A stretch of DNA of 64,000 nt from Brevundimonas viscosa (GTDB lineage Bacteria > Pseudomonadota > Alphaproteobacteria > Caulobacterales > Caulobacteraceae), in assembly GCF_900116065.1 (NCBI RefSeq), contig NZ_FOZV01000006.1, forward strand, positions 106,535-170,534, read 5' to 3'. Positions 23,784-31,927 of this stretch are shown here, one piece after another. Numbering within the stretch: the first letter of the stretch is position 1; each line of letters opens with the position of its first letter. The notes under the pieces are model-generated. The model did no database searches. It worked only from the letters and a program-made list of their open reading frames with translations, and was not told the origin of the DNA. A program made the translations under genes and the position numbers.

Positions 23784-24077
23784 ATGAGCGACACGACGCC
23801 GCCAGTTCCCAATTCCGAAGAAGACATCGAGGACGCCTTCGACACCGCGTCGACGCGGCTGGATCGCGAGGCCGACGCCATCCTGATGCGCGACGAGATG
23901 CGATCCCTCGGCGTGCGGCCGCTGCGCCGGGCGCTGCGCGAGGATGCGGGGCTGGTCGGCGACTGGGGTCGCGAGCGGGCGCGGCGACTGCGCGGCGCGG
24001 TCGAGGAGGAGCCGGTGCGGGCCTCGGTCTACGCGCTGGGCCTCGGCGTCATCATCGGCCTGCTGATGGCCCGCTAG
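23784..24077 (+). CDS. small membrane-anchored protein, ElaB/DUF883-like
   Basis: A 97-aa protein with an acidic helical N-terminus (SEEDIEDAFDTASTRLDREADAILMRDEMRSLG), a basic middle and one C-terminal hydrophobic span (PVRASVYALGLGVIIGLLMAR). This layout resembles ElaB/YqjD-type stress proteins that sit on the inner membrane; the family call is by architecture only. The ATG at 23784 follows AAGGAA. Its TAG stop shares the CTAG palindrome with the stop of the convergent hydrolase gene. Confidence 0.6.
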   Translation: MSDTTPPVPNSEEDIEDAFDTASTRLDREADAILMRDEMRSLGVRPLRRALREDAGLVGDWGRERARRLRGAVEEEPVRASVYALGLGVIIGLLMAR

Positions 24078-24775
24078 GAGGGCCCGGTCGCCGGACGGGC
24101 GATCGGCGCACGCGCCAGGGCCGCGTCGGAGACGAACGGATTGCTGCGCCGCTCCGCGCCAAAGGTCGAGCTCGGCCCGTGCCCCGGCACGAAGGTCACG
24201 TCGTCGCCCAGCGGCCAGAGCTTCGTCACGATGGCGTTCAGCAGGCTGGCGTGATCGCTCCGCGGGAAGTCGGTGCGGCCGATGGAACCCTGGAACAGCA
24301 CGTCGCCCACCTGGGCGAAGCGGGCCTCGCGGTTGAAGAAGATCACGTGCCCCGGCGTGTGACCGGGGCAGCGGTAGACCTCCCATTCCGTCTCGCCCAG
24401 GGTCAGCCGGTCGCCGTCGGCCAGCCAGTGGGTCGGCGTGAACGACCGCGCCTCCGGCAGGCCGTACATCTGGCCCTGGGCCGGGATGCCGTCGATCCAG
24501 AACTGGTCGTCGGGATGCGGGCCGACGATGTCGAGGCCGGTCTTCTCCTGCATCTCCGCGGCGCCGCCGGCGTGGTCGAGGTGGCCATGGGTGATCCAGA
24601 TGGCGTCAAGCGTCAGCCCCTGCTTCGCCACCGCCCCCAGCAGGGCGTCGACCGAGGCACCGGGATCAATGATCGCCGCCTTCAGCGTCTGGCGGCACCA
24701 GACCAGGGTGCAGTTCTGCTGCAGGGGGGTGACCGGAAAGACGGCGACGCCGATGGGGGGAGGGGACTGGCTCAT
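24074..24775 (-). CDS. metallo-beta-lactamase-fold hydrolase, glyoxalase II-like
   Basis: A 233-aa MBL-fold enzyme. It has the zinc motif THGHLDHAGGA, then CPGHTPGH, VGDVLFQGSIGRTDFPRSD and FVPGHG, the pattern of GloB-like/YcbL hydrolases. The substrate is probably a glutathione thioester or related hydroxyacyl compound, but this is inferred. The C-terminal substrate-binding region is shorter than in true glyoxalase II. It is transcribed away from tig. Confidence 0.9.
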   Translation of the reverse strand: MSQSPPPIGVAVFPVTPLQQNCTLVWCRQTLKAAIIDPGASVDALLGAVAKQGLTLDAIWITHGHLDHAGGAAEMQEKTGLDIVGPHPDDQFWIDGIPAQGQMYGLPEARSFTPTHWLADGDRLTLGETEWEVYRCPGHTPGHVIFFNREARFAQVGDVLFQGSIGRTDFPRSDHASLLNAIVTKLWPLGDDVTFVPGHGPSSTFGAERRSNPFVSDAALARAPIARPATGPS

Positions 24776-24825
24776 CGCCGCTGGATAGCCGAGGCGCGGC
24801 CGCGCCGAAACCGCCGCGGCTCACG

Positions 24826-24854
24826 TTGACCTTTCAGGCGCTGATCGACATAAG
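24826..24854 (+). promoter_or_regulatory. candidate promoter for tig
   Basis: TTGACC (24826-24831), 17 bp, CATAAG (24849-24854). Same form as the phasin promoter; the predicted leader is about 100 nt. Confidence 0.5.
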
Positions 24855-24959
24855 GGCGGGCTTCAAAGGCGCCGCCTCGCAAGGGCGGCCCTTGTTGCTT
24901 TCCCACACCGCGCAGCGCCCGCCCCCAAGGCGCCGCCCCAGAGCGTCAGAATCCCGACC

Positions 24960-26303
24960 ATGCAAGTCGTCGAAAAGTCCTCCGAAGGCCTGAGCCGCGT
25001 GATCGCGGTGACCATTCCCGCCGCCGAGCTGAACGAGAAGCTGGACGCCCGCCTCAAGGAAGTGGCGCCGCAGATGAAGCTGAAGGGCTTCCGTCCGGGC
25101 AAGGTGCCGGTGGCGCACGTGAAGAAGACCTTCGGGCGCGACCTGATGGGGGAGATCGTCAACGCCGCCCTGAACGAGACCAGCCAGAAGGCGCTGGACG
25201 AGGCCAAGGTGCGCCCGGCCGCCCCGGCCGAGATGAAGCTGACCTCGGACATGGACAAGGTCCTGACCGGCGGCGAGGACCTCGCCTACGAGATGGAGCT
25301 CGAGGTGATGCCGGACTTCACCCCGGTGGACCCCAAGACGCTGAAGCTGAACCGTCCGACCTACGAGGCCTCCGACGAGGACCTCGACGAGGCGCTCAAG
25401 GAGCTGGCCGGGCAGGCCAAGAGCTACGAGGACAAGAAGGGCAAGACGGTCAAGGCCGCCGACGGCGACCAGCTGACCATCGACTTCGTCGGCAAGATCG
25501 ACGGCGAGGCCTTCGAAGGCGGCTCGGCCACCGACGCCGACCTGGTGATCGGCTCCAACCGTTTCATCCCGGGCTTCGAGGAGCAGCTGAAGGGCGTCAA
25601 GGTCGGCGAGGAGAAGACCGTCGAGGTCACCTTCCCCGAGGACTACCAGGCCAAGCATCTCGCCGGTAAGGCCGCGACCTTCGACGTCACCGTCAAGGCC
25701 ATCAAGGCCGAGGCCGAAACCAAGGTCGACGACGACTTCGCCAAGCGCATCGGCATCGAGTCGCTGGACAAGCTGAAGGAGCTGCTGCGCTCCAACCTGA
25801 ACCAGCAGTACACCGGCGCCGCGCGCTTCAAGCTGAAGCGGGCCCTGCTGGACGAGCTGGACAAGGCCCACGACTTCCCGCTGCCGCCGAAGATGGTCGA
25901 GGCCGAGTTCGACGGCATCTGGCAGCAGGTGCAGGCCGACAAGGACGCCGGCCGCCTCCCCCCGGAGGACGCCAAGAAGTCCGAGAAGAAGCTCAAGGAA
26001 GAGTACCGCAAGATCGCCGAGCGCCGCGTGCGCCTGGGTCTGGTGCTGGCCGAGATCGGCCGGGCCAACAACGTCACGGTCTCGGACCAGGAGCTGAACC
26101 AGGCGATCATGAACGAGGCCCGGAACTATCCGGGCCAGGAGCGGCAGGTGCTGGACTTCTACCGCCAGAACCCCAACGCCGCCGCCCAGATGCGCGCGCC
26201 GATCTACGAGGAGAAGGTCTGCGACCTGATCTTCAACACCGCCGAGGTGACGGATGCGCCGATCACCAAGGAAGAACTGCTCAAGGACGAAGACGAGGGC
26301 TGA
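24960..26303 (+). CDS. tig: trigger factor
   Basis: A 447-aa ribosome-bound chaperone and peptidyl-prolyl isomerase. The N-terminal ribosome-binding domain contains the signature GFRPGKVP (about residues 42-49, in KLKGFRPGKVPVAHVKKTFG). The FKBP-like PPIase domain (about 150-240) includes GDQLTIDFVGKIDGEAFEGG and FIPGFEEQLKGVKVGEE, followed by the long helical C-terminal domain. It lies upstream of clpP/clpX/lon as in other alphaproteobacteria, but two unknown secreted-protein genes intervene. A terminator follows. Confidence 0.97.
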   Translation: MQVVEKSSEGLSRVIAVTIPAAELNEKLDARLKEVAPQMKLKGFRPGKVPVAHVKKTFGRDLMGEIVNAALNETSQKALDEAKVRPAAPAEMKLTSDMDKVLTGGEDLAYEMELEVMPDFTPVDPKTLKLNRPTYEASDEDLDEALKELAGQAKSYEDKKGKTVKAADGDQLTIDFVGKIDGEAFEGGSATDADLVIGSNRFIPGFEEQLKGVKVGEEKTVEVTFPEDYQAKHLAGKAATFDVTVKAIKAEAETKVDDDFAKRIGIESLDKLKELLRSNLNQQYTGAARFKLKRALLDELDKAHDFPLPPKMVEAEFDGIWQQVQADKDAGRLPPEDAKKSEKKLKEEYRKIAERRVRLGLVLAEIGRANNVTVSDQELNQAIMNEARNYPGQERQVLDFYRQNPNAAAQMRAPIYEEKVCDLIFNTAEVTDAPITKEELLKDEDEG

Positions 26304-26325
26304 TCGGCCTGCCGTCCCGCGACCG

Positions 26326-26360
26326 AAGGGGCCGCCGCTGGGCACAGCGGCGGCCCTTTC
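26326..26360 (+). terminator. intrinsic terminator after tig
   Basis: Perfect GGGCCGCCGCTG / CAGCGGCGGCCC stem with a GGCA loop, then TTTC. Confidence 0.8.
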
Positions 26361-26451
26361 CATGTGGAGTCCCGTCTTCTTCCCCATGTTTCCCGCCTGC
26401 CGGGTTCCATGGTAGCGTTCGCGTCGAGGTTCAGCCTCCGGAGCGTGGAAC

Positions 26452-27411
26452 ATGACCACCTGGGCTCTCGCCGGCGCCATGGCCGCCGCCATCCTGCAGC
26501 CCCAGGCGACGGCTGCAGCGCCTCCGCCGCAGGATCCCGCCGACCTCGCCACAACCCGGCTTGAGGACATCGTCGTCGACCGGCGGCGGCTTGAGGAGGT
26601 CGTGCGCGAGTTCGTCGGCGAGGTCGGGGCGCCGCCCTACCGGAGGGGCCTCGCCCGCTGGCACGACAGGCTGTGCGTGGGCGTCGCGAACGTGCGGCAC
26701 GACGTCGGGCAGGCGGTGGTCGACCGGGTGTCCGAGGTGGCGCTGGAGCTGGGCCTCGACATCGGCGAGCCGGGATGCACGGCGAATGTCGTGATCGTTT
26801 TCACCACCGACGGCGCCGCCCTTGCGGACGCCATGGTCGCCGAGAACCGGAGGGCGTTCCGGATCGGCCTCGGCGGCCTCGATCGCGGCAATCCGGCCCT
26901 GCGCGATTTTCGCACCGCAGACCGACCCGTGCGCTGGTGGCACGTCAGTCTCCCGGTGAACTCCAACAACGGCAAGATCGCCGTGCGGATGCCGGGCGAC
27001 GTGGATCCCTATGGAAACCCCTCGGCGCCGGTCATTGCGGTGTTCGCCGCCTCGCGTCTGAACAGCCAGATCCGCGACGATCTGAACAAGGCGATGATCG
27101 TCGTCGACGTGGACCGGCTGGGCGGCGCCAACCTGGCGCAGCTGGCTGACTATGTCGCCTTCGTCGCCCTGGCCCAGGTCGATCCTGACGCGGACACCGC
27201 GGCATACGACACCGTGCTGAACCTCTTCGACCGCCCCGCCGCGGTGGAGGGGCTGACGGAGTGGGACCGGACCTATCTCACCTCCCTCTACCGGGTGCAG
27301 GGCGGTCCTGTCCGGCGGATCAATCCGAACGCCCAGGCCGACGTCATGGCCAACGACATGGCGCGGAGGTGGCGCGCCGGACAGACAGCGCCCGAGCCGG
27401 CGCCGGAATGA
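26452..27411 (+). CDS. secreted protein of unknown function, paralogue A
   Basis: A 319-aa protein with an N-terminal export signal (MTTWALAGAMAAAILQPQATAAA). I do not recognise the family. It shares with the next gene, in the same order: TTRLEDIVV, YRRGLARW, LCVGV, DRVSEVA, GEPGC, RRAFRIG, VRWWHVSLP (near residue 162), MIVVDVDRLGGANLAQLADYVAFVALAQVD and YDTVLNLF, ending LTEWDRTYLTSLY. Two conserved Cys could pair. It resembles putative secreted enzymes but has no clear catalytic motif. GGAG lies 8 nt before the ATG, and its stop overlaps the start of paralogue B (ATGA). Confidence 0.7.
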   Translation: MTTWALAGAMAAAILQPQATAAAPPPQDPADLATTRLEDIVVDRRRLEEVVREFVGEVGAPPYRRGLARWHDRLCVGVANVRHDVGQAVVDRVSEVALELGLDIGEPGCTANVVIVFTTDGAALADAMVAENRRAFRIGLGGLDRGNPALRDFRTADRPVRWWHVSLPVNSNNGKIAVRMPGDVDPYGNPSAPVIAVFAASRLNSQIRDDLNKAMIVVDVDRLGGANLAQLADYVAFVALAQVDPDADTAAYDTVLNLFDRPAAVEGLTEWDRTYLTSLYRVQGGPVRRINPNAQADVMANDMARRWRAGQTAPEPAPE

Positions 27412-28304
27412 CGGGACCGCTGCTCGCCCTGAGCCTTGCGGCCGCCCTGGCAGGCCAGGATGCCGCGGGCGCCCCGCCGGCGGCCCCGCAGGAGCCGACC
27501 ACACGGCTGGAGGATGTCGTGGTCTCCCGCCCCGACGCGCTGGAGGCTCTGGCGCGCGAGTTCGTCGACAGCGCCGCCGCCGCGCCTGCCTACCGCGGCC
27601 TGGCCAGGTGGAACGCCGAGCTTTGCCTGGGCGTCGTCGGGCTGCGCGCGGAAGCGGCCCACGCCATCATCGATCGCGTCTCGGACGTGGCCCGCCCTCT
27701 CGGTGTGCGACTGGGGCAGCCCGGCTGTGCGCCGAACGCGGTGATCGTGGCCGCTTCGGACGGCCAGCAACTGGCGGAGGCCCTGGTGGCGGAGCGGCGA
27801 CGGGCGTTCCGCATAGGCTTCACCCGGTCCAATCGCGGCGCCCGTGCGCTGGAGGAGTTTGGCGCCTCGGACGCGGCGGTGCGCTGGTGGCACATCAGCT
27901 TTCCCTACTGCGCCAGCAGCGGTGCGCTGGCGATCAGGATATTCCAGGGCCCGCCGGCCTGCGCCAGCTCGTTCAAGCGCAGCACGGGCATTGTCGATTA
28001 TCTCAGTCGCGTGCTCGTCATCGTCGACGTGCCGCGTCTGGAAGGCGCGGATCTGGACCAGCTGTCTGACTATCTCGCCATGGTGGTGCTGGCCCAGGTG
28101 GACGCCGAGGCCGACCTGAGCCGTTTCGACACCGTTCTCAACAGCTTCACCCCTGCCGGCGGCGAGGGCGGCCTGACCGACTGGGACCGGGGGTACCTGG
28201 AGGCGTTGTACGGGGCGGGGCGCTATCGCCTCGATCCCGAGGCGCACGCCGAAGCGCTGGCGCAACTGATGAGCCGGCAGGCCGCCCCCGGCGACGCGGA
28301 GTAG
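27408..28304 (+). CDS. secreted protein of unknown function, paralogue B
   Basis: A 298-aa tandem paralogue of the preceding gene, with its own export signal (MTGPLLALSLAAALAGQDAAGA). It repeats the motif series: TTRLEDVVV, YRGLARWNAELCLGV, DRVSDVARPLGVRLGQPGC, FRIGF, VRWWHISFPYC, VLVIVDVPRLEGADLDQLSDYLAMVVLAQVD, FDTVLNSF and LTDWDRGYLEALY. It carries two extra cysteines in the centre (SFPYCASS and PPACASS). It is translationally coupled to paralogue A and lies 117 bp before clpP. The function is unknown. Confidence 0.7.
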   Translation: MTGPLLALSLAAALAGQDAAGAPPAAPQEPTTRLEDVVVSRPDALEALAREFVDSAAAAPAYRGLARWNAELCLGVVGLRAEAAHAIIDRVSDVARPLGVRLGQPGCAPNAVIVAASDGQQLAEALVAERRRAFRIGFTRSNRGARALEEFGASDAAVRWWHISFPYCASSGALAIRIFQGPPACASSFKRSTGIVDYLSRVLVIVDVPRLEGADLDQLSDYLAMVVLAQVDAEADLSRFDTVLNSFTPAGGEGGLTDWDRGYLEALYGAGRYRLDPEAHAEALAQLMSRQAAPGDAE

Positions 28305-28421
28305 GTCCGCGCCGGCGTGATCTGGCGACTGTCGCTTGCGTCAGTCGGCCGGCGAGACGATATCCTGTCCCACAGGGGCCCGGCCGGCGAGTCGCGCCCA
28401 TTGCATCCCGAGAAGGCCTGA

Positions 28422-29069
28422 ATGCGCGATCCGATCGACTATCTGAACATGAACCTCGTCCCCATGGTGGTGGAGCAGTCCAGCCGGGGCGAGCGGGCCT
28501 TCGACATCTTCTCGCGCCTGCTGCGCGAGCGGATCATCTTCCTGACCGGGCCCTTCGAGGACGGCATGGCCTCGCTGATCTGCGCCCAGCTGCTGTTCCT
28601 CGAGTCGGAGAACCCGAAGAAGGAAATCAGCATGTACATCAACAGCCCGGGCGGACAGGTCCACTCGGCGCTCGCGATCTACGACACCATGCAATACATC
28701 CGCTCGCCGGTGTCGACGGTGTGCATGGGCATGGCCGCCTCGGCCGGCTCGCTGATCCTCACCGCCGGCGCCGCCGGTCAGCGCGTCGCCCTGCCGAACG
28801 CGCGGGTGATGGTGCACCAGCCCTCGGGCGGTTTCCGCGGCCAGGCTTCGGATATCGAGCGGCACGCCGAGGATATCCGCTACACCAAGCGGCGGCTGAA
28901 CGAGATCTACGTCCACCATACGGGCCGGACCTACGAGGAGGTCGAGAAGACCCTCGACCGCGACCACTTCATGAACGCCGAGGAAGCCAAGGCCTGGGGC
29001 ATCGTCGACCATGTCTACGACCGCCGCGAGCAGGCGGACCAGGACGGGGTGAAGACTCCCGGCTCCTGA
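28422..29069 (+). CDS. clpP: ATP-dependent Clp protease proteolytic subunit ClpP
   Basis: A 215-aa serine peptidase. The catalytic triad is visible: S107 in GMAASAGS, H132 in MVHQPSGG and D181 in LDRDHFM. The core INSPGG (74-79) and the C-terminal [11 protein letters not shown] are typical. It forms a tetradecamer with ClpX (encoded 1.2 kb downstream) or ClpA (3140-5449). The N-terminus [19 protein letters not shown] fits the alphaproteobacterial form. Confidence 0.97.
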   Translation: MRDPIDYLNMNLVPMVVEQSSRGERAFDIFSRLLRERIIFLTGPFEDGMASLICAQLLFLESENPKKEISMYINSPGGQVHSALAIYDTMQYIRSPVSTVCMGMAASAGSLILTAGAAGQRVALPNARVMVHQPSGGFRGQASDIERHAEDIRYTKRRLNEIYVHHTGRTYEEVEKTLDRDHFMNAEEAKAWGIVDHVYDRREQADQDGVKTPGS

Positions 29070-29088
29070 GCCGCCCGACATTGAGCTG

Positions 29089-29120
29089 TAAAAGGCGCGC
29101 CCCGGGGCGCGCCTTTTCTT
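29089..29120. terminator. intrinsic terminator after clpP
   Basis: AAAAGGCGCGCC-CCGG-GGCGCGCCTTTT, self-complementary and flanked by A and T runs, so it could act in both directions. Confidence 0.88.
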
Positions 29121-29139
29121 CCTGTGCTATCAGGCCGCC

Positions 29140-29457
29140 ATGCAGACGCGTGACACCCGCGGAACCGTCGAGGTCGACGGCGACGTCTATCACTGGGAGC
29201 TTCGACGCCAGCCGCGGCCGACCTCGGGCGGCCGGTGGGAGGGCATCGCCGTGACGCTGCGGCTGCAGGACTTCAAGCGCGAGGCCGTGGTCCAGTTTCC
29301 GCCGCCGCTCCGTCCCAACGGGCGTCCGGACGTCGAGAAGCAGTTCGTCAATGTGGAGCACGTGCGCAACGCCGTGACGGCGGTGATCGAGGCCGGCTGG
29401 AACCCGACCTCCCGCGGCAAGCCCGTCGCCTTCGACGTCGACGCCGAGGGGCGCTGA
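29140..29457 (+). CDS. conserved small hypothetical protein
   Basis: A 105-aa soluble protein beginning MQTRDTRGTVEVDGDVYHWELRR, with a beta-rich first half, EAVVQFPPPLRPNGRPDVEKQFVNVEHVRNAV and the C-terminal AGWNPTSRGKPVAFDVD. No catalytic motif or membrane segment is visible, and I do not recognise a function. It lies between clpP and a convergent HAD phosphatase gene with 3 bp between the stops. Codon use matches the surrounding genes, so it is probably real. Confidence 0.65.
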   Translation: MQTRDTRGTVEVDGDVYHWELRRQPRPTSGGRWEGIAVTLRLQDFKREAVVQFPPPLRPNGRPDVEKQFVNVEHVRNAVTAVIEAGWNPTSRGKPVAFDVDAEGR

Positions 29458-29460
29458 GCC

Positions 29461-30108
29461 TCAGGGACGCCCGGTGAACACCCGGAAGCCGGGCTGGTCG
29501 GCGATGGCCAGCATCTCGGTATCGCCGGAGGTGTCGCCGTAGGCGGCGGCGAGGCGCACGTCGTCGCCGTAGACCGCCCGAAGCCGGCGGACCTTCTCCT
29601 CGCCGCGACAGTTCGGACTGGCGAAGGCGCCGGTGACGCGGCCTTCGGCGTCGAACACCAGCGGCGTGCCGAGCAGGGCCTCGGCCCCGAGGCGGCGGGC
29701 GAAGGGGGCGACGGTGGTCTCCGGACTGGCGGTCACGATCACCCGATGCGCGCCCCGCTCGCCCCAGTCGTGCCAGACCTTCAAGGCGTCCGGACGCATG
29801 AAGCGGGTCCAGATTCCCTCGGCGAAGCGCTCGGCTTCGGCCTCCAGCTCGGCCCGGGGGACGCCGCGCAGGAACTCGCGCACCGAGGCGGCCTTGATCC
29901 GTCCGCGGTCACGATCGCGGGCGTAGGTGGCGACGGCCGGGGCCAGCCGGACCAGCCCCAGGGCCCAGCCGCCCCGGCCCGCCCGCCAGCGCAGGAATTC
30001 GGTGAAGCTGTCGCGAATGGTCAGGGTGCCGTCGAAATCGAACGCCACGATGGCCCGATCCTTGCGGGGGGACTGGCCGAAGGGGGGAGGGCTTCCCATG
30101 TCAGACAT
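29461..30108 (-). CDS. HAD-superfamily subfamily IB phosphatase
   Basis: A 215-aa hydrolase of the SerB-like HAD-IB group. Motif I is AFDFDGTLT (nucleophile Asp and acid/base Asp), motif II is VIVTASPE, and motif IV is AAYGDTSGDTEML. A helical cap follows motif I (RDSFTEFLRWRAGRGGWALG). Subfamily IB includes phosphoserine phosphatase and lipid-related phosphatases; the substrate cannot be told. A slightly later start (MGSPPP, four codons in) is equally possible. It is convergent with the small gene and divergent from clpX. Confidence 0.85.
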   Translation of the reverse strand: MSDMGSPPPFGQSPRKDRAIVAFDFDGTLTIRDSFTEFLRWRAGRGGWALGLVRLAPAVATYARDRDRGRIKAASVREFLRGVPRAELEAEAERFAEGIWTRFMRPDALKVWHDWGERGAHRVIVTASPETTVAPFARRLGAEALLGTPLVFDAEGRVTGAFASPNCRGEEKVRRLRAVYGDDVRLAAAYGDTSGDTEMLAIADQPGFRVFTGRP

Positions 30109-30298
30109 TCGCCGCGATCCCCATCAACAGTGAACCGTCCGATTCCGTCTCCGGCCACGCTTTCGCGGGGTTGTGGCGGCGGCGGGGATGGGTGATTGTC
30201 AATTTTTGAAGACCTTCGCGCCCAGTGTACGGGAATCAAACGCGGGGGATGCGCGTTCGGTCTCATATCGGATCGAACGTCGGGAGTGAGAAGGGTCT

Positions 30299-31573
30299 AT
30301 GACCAAGGCAGCCGGCACCGACGCGAAAAGCACGCTCTACTGCTCGTTCTGCGGGAAGAGCCAGCACGAGGTGCGCAAGCTCATCGCCGGACCGACCGTG
30401 TTCATCTGCGATGAATGCGTCGAGCTGTGCATGGACATCATCCGCGAGGAGCACAAGATCAGCTTCTCGAAGGCGAAGGACGGGGTGCCGTCGCCGAAGG
30501 AGATCCGCGAGGTCCTCGACGACTATGTGATCGGCCAGTCGCACGCCAAGAAGGTGCTGAGCGTCGCCGTCCACAACCACTACAAGCGCCTGAACCACGC
30601 GACGAAGAACAACGACGTCGAGCTGGCCAAGTCGAACATCATGCTGATCGGGCCGACCGGCTCGGGCAAGACGCTGCTGGCCCAGACGCTGGCGCGCATC
30701 ATCGACGTGCCCTTCACCATGGCCGACGCCACCACGCTGACCGAAGCAGGTTACGTCGGTGAGGACGTCGAGAACATCATCCTGAAGCTGCTCCAGGCCT
30801 CCGACTACAACGTCGAGCGGGCCCAGCGCGGCATCGTCTACATCGACGAGATCGACAAGATCTCGCGCAAGTCGGACAACCCCTCGATCACCCGCGACGT
30901 GTCGGGCGAAGGCGTGCAGCAGGCCCTGCTGAAGATCATGGAAGGCACCGTCGCCTCGGTGCCGCCGCAGGGCGGCCGCAAGCATCCGCAGCAGGAGTTC
31001 CTGCAGGTCGACACGGCCAACATCCTGTTCATCGTCGGCGGCGCCTTCGCCGGGCTGGAGAAGGTCATCGCCGCCCGCGGCGACAGCGTCTCGATCGGCT
31101 TCGGGGCCAAGGTCAAGGAAGTCGACGAGCGTCGCACCGGCGACATCCTCAAGGAGGTCGAGCCGGATGACCTGATGCGCTTCGGCCTGATCCCCGAGTT
31201 CATCGGCCGCCTGCCCGTGCTGGCGACGCTGGAGGACCTCGACGAGGAGGCGCTGGTCAAGATCCTGACCGAGCCCAAGAACGCCCTGGTCAAGCAGTAC
31301 AAGCGCTTGTTCGAGATGGAGAACGTCGAGCTGACGTTCACCGACGACGCCCTGTCGGCGGTCGCCCGCAAGGCTATCACCCGCAAGACCGGCGCCCGCG
31401 GCCTGCGCTCGATCCTGGAAGGCATCCTGCTCGAGACCATGTTCGAGCTGCCGACCTTCGAGGGCGTCGAGGAGGTGGTGGTCAACGCCGAGGTCATCGA
31501 GGGCAAGGCCCAGCCGCTGCTGATCTACGCCGAGACCAAGGGCAAGAAGGCCGCGCCCGACAGCGCCGCCTGA
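30299..31573 (+). CDS. clpX: ATP-dependent Clp protease ATP-binding subunit ClpX
   Basis: A 424-aa AAA+ unfoldase. The N-terminal zinc-binding domain has C15, C18, C37 and C40 (YCSFCGK and ICDEC). The AAA+ core has Walker A GPTGSGKT at 118-125, Walker [10 protein letters not shown], the pore loop GYVGEDVE and the RKH-type loop after GRKHPQQEF. The C-terminal small domain ends with an acidic/lysine tail. It is essential in Caulobacter, where ClpXP degrades CtrA. It is monocistronic with its own terminator; lon follows 354 bp later. Confidence 0.97.
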   Translation: MTKAAGTDAKSTLYCSFCGKSQHEVRKLIAGPTVFICDECVELCMDIIREEHKISFSKAKDGVPSPKEIREVLDDYVIGQSHAKKVLSVAVHNHYKRLNHATKNNDVELAKSNIMLIGPTGSGKTLLAQTLARIIDVPFTMADATTLTEAGYVGEDVENIILKLLQASDYNVERAQRGIVYIDEIDKISRKSDNPSITRDVSGEGVQQALLKIMEGTVASVPPQGGRKHPQQEFLQVDTANILFIVGGAFAGLEKVIAARGDSVSIGFGAKVKEVDERRTGDILKEVEPDDLMRFGLIPEFIGRLPVLATLEDLDEEALVKILTEPKNALVKQYKRLFEMENVELTFTDDALSAVARKAITRKTGARGLRSILEGILLETMFELPTFEGVEEVVVNAEVIEGKAQPLLIYAETKGKKAAPDSAA

Positions 31574-31598
31574 TGATGCCGGATTCGTGAATGCGGGA

Positions 31599-31628
31599 GG
31601 GCGGTCCGTCAATGGGCCGCCCTTCTTC
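31599..31628 (+). terminator. terminator after clpX
   Basis: GGGCGG(TCC)...(GGG)CCGCCC stem followed by TTCTTCGT. The T-tract is imperfect. Confidence 0.65.
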
Positions 31629-31790
31629 GTGCGGAGGCGCCGTGGCGCGCTGGACACAGGGCGGTGAGGGACAAAATCCCTCGCCGGCGGTCCAATGGGG
31701 GCTTTCCGCGGGCCCTGCCGGCCGCCGCGCGGCACGATCCGTGCAGCTTCGCCGTCGGTGATTGGTCCCCAGTCGCGCGGGTCCGCCACG

Positions 31791-31820
31791 CTTGAACGTC
31801 GCAACCGCGCAACCACATAC
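31791..31820 (+). promoter_or_regulatory. candidate RpoH (heat-shock) promoter for lon
   Basis: CTTGAA (31791-31796), 16 bp, CCACATAC (31813-31820). This is close to the sigma-32 pattern CTTGAA...CCCCATnT, and lon is a classical RpoH target. The predicted leader is about 100 nt. Confidence 0.5.
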
Positions 31821-31927
31821 TCGTTCAAAGGCCGTCGAACGACGGGCCGAGTCGAACAGGTCGGGCATTTCGCTCCGGCCGCCGGCGCGGCGGGTCCACG
31901 ATCCACAAGGGCCCCGGAGTACGCATC

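Larger units (their letters stand above)
31574..31927 (+). other. clpX-lon intergenic region
   Basis: 354 bases without a gene. It holds the clpX terminator (31599-31628) and a heat-shock type promoter match for lon (31791-31820). The frames through it are antisense extensions. Confidence 0.7.
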
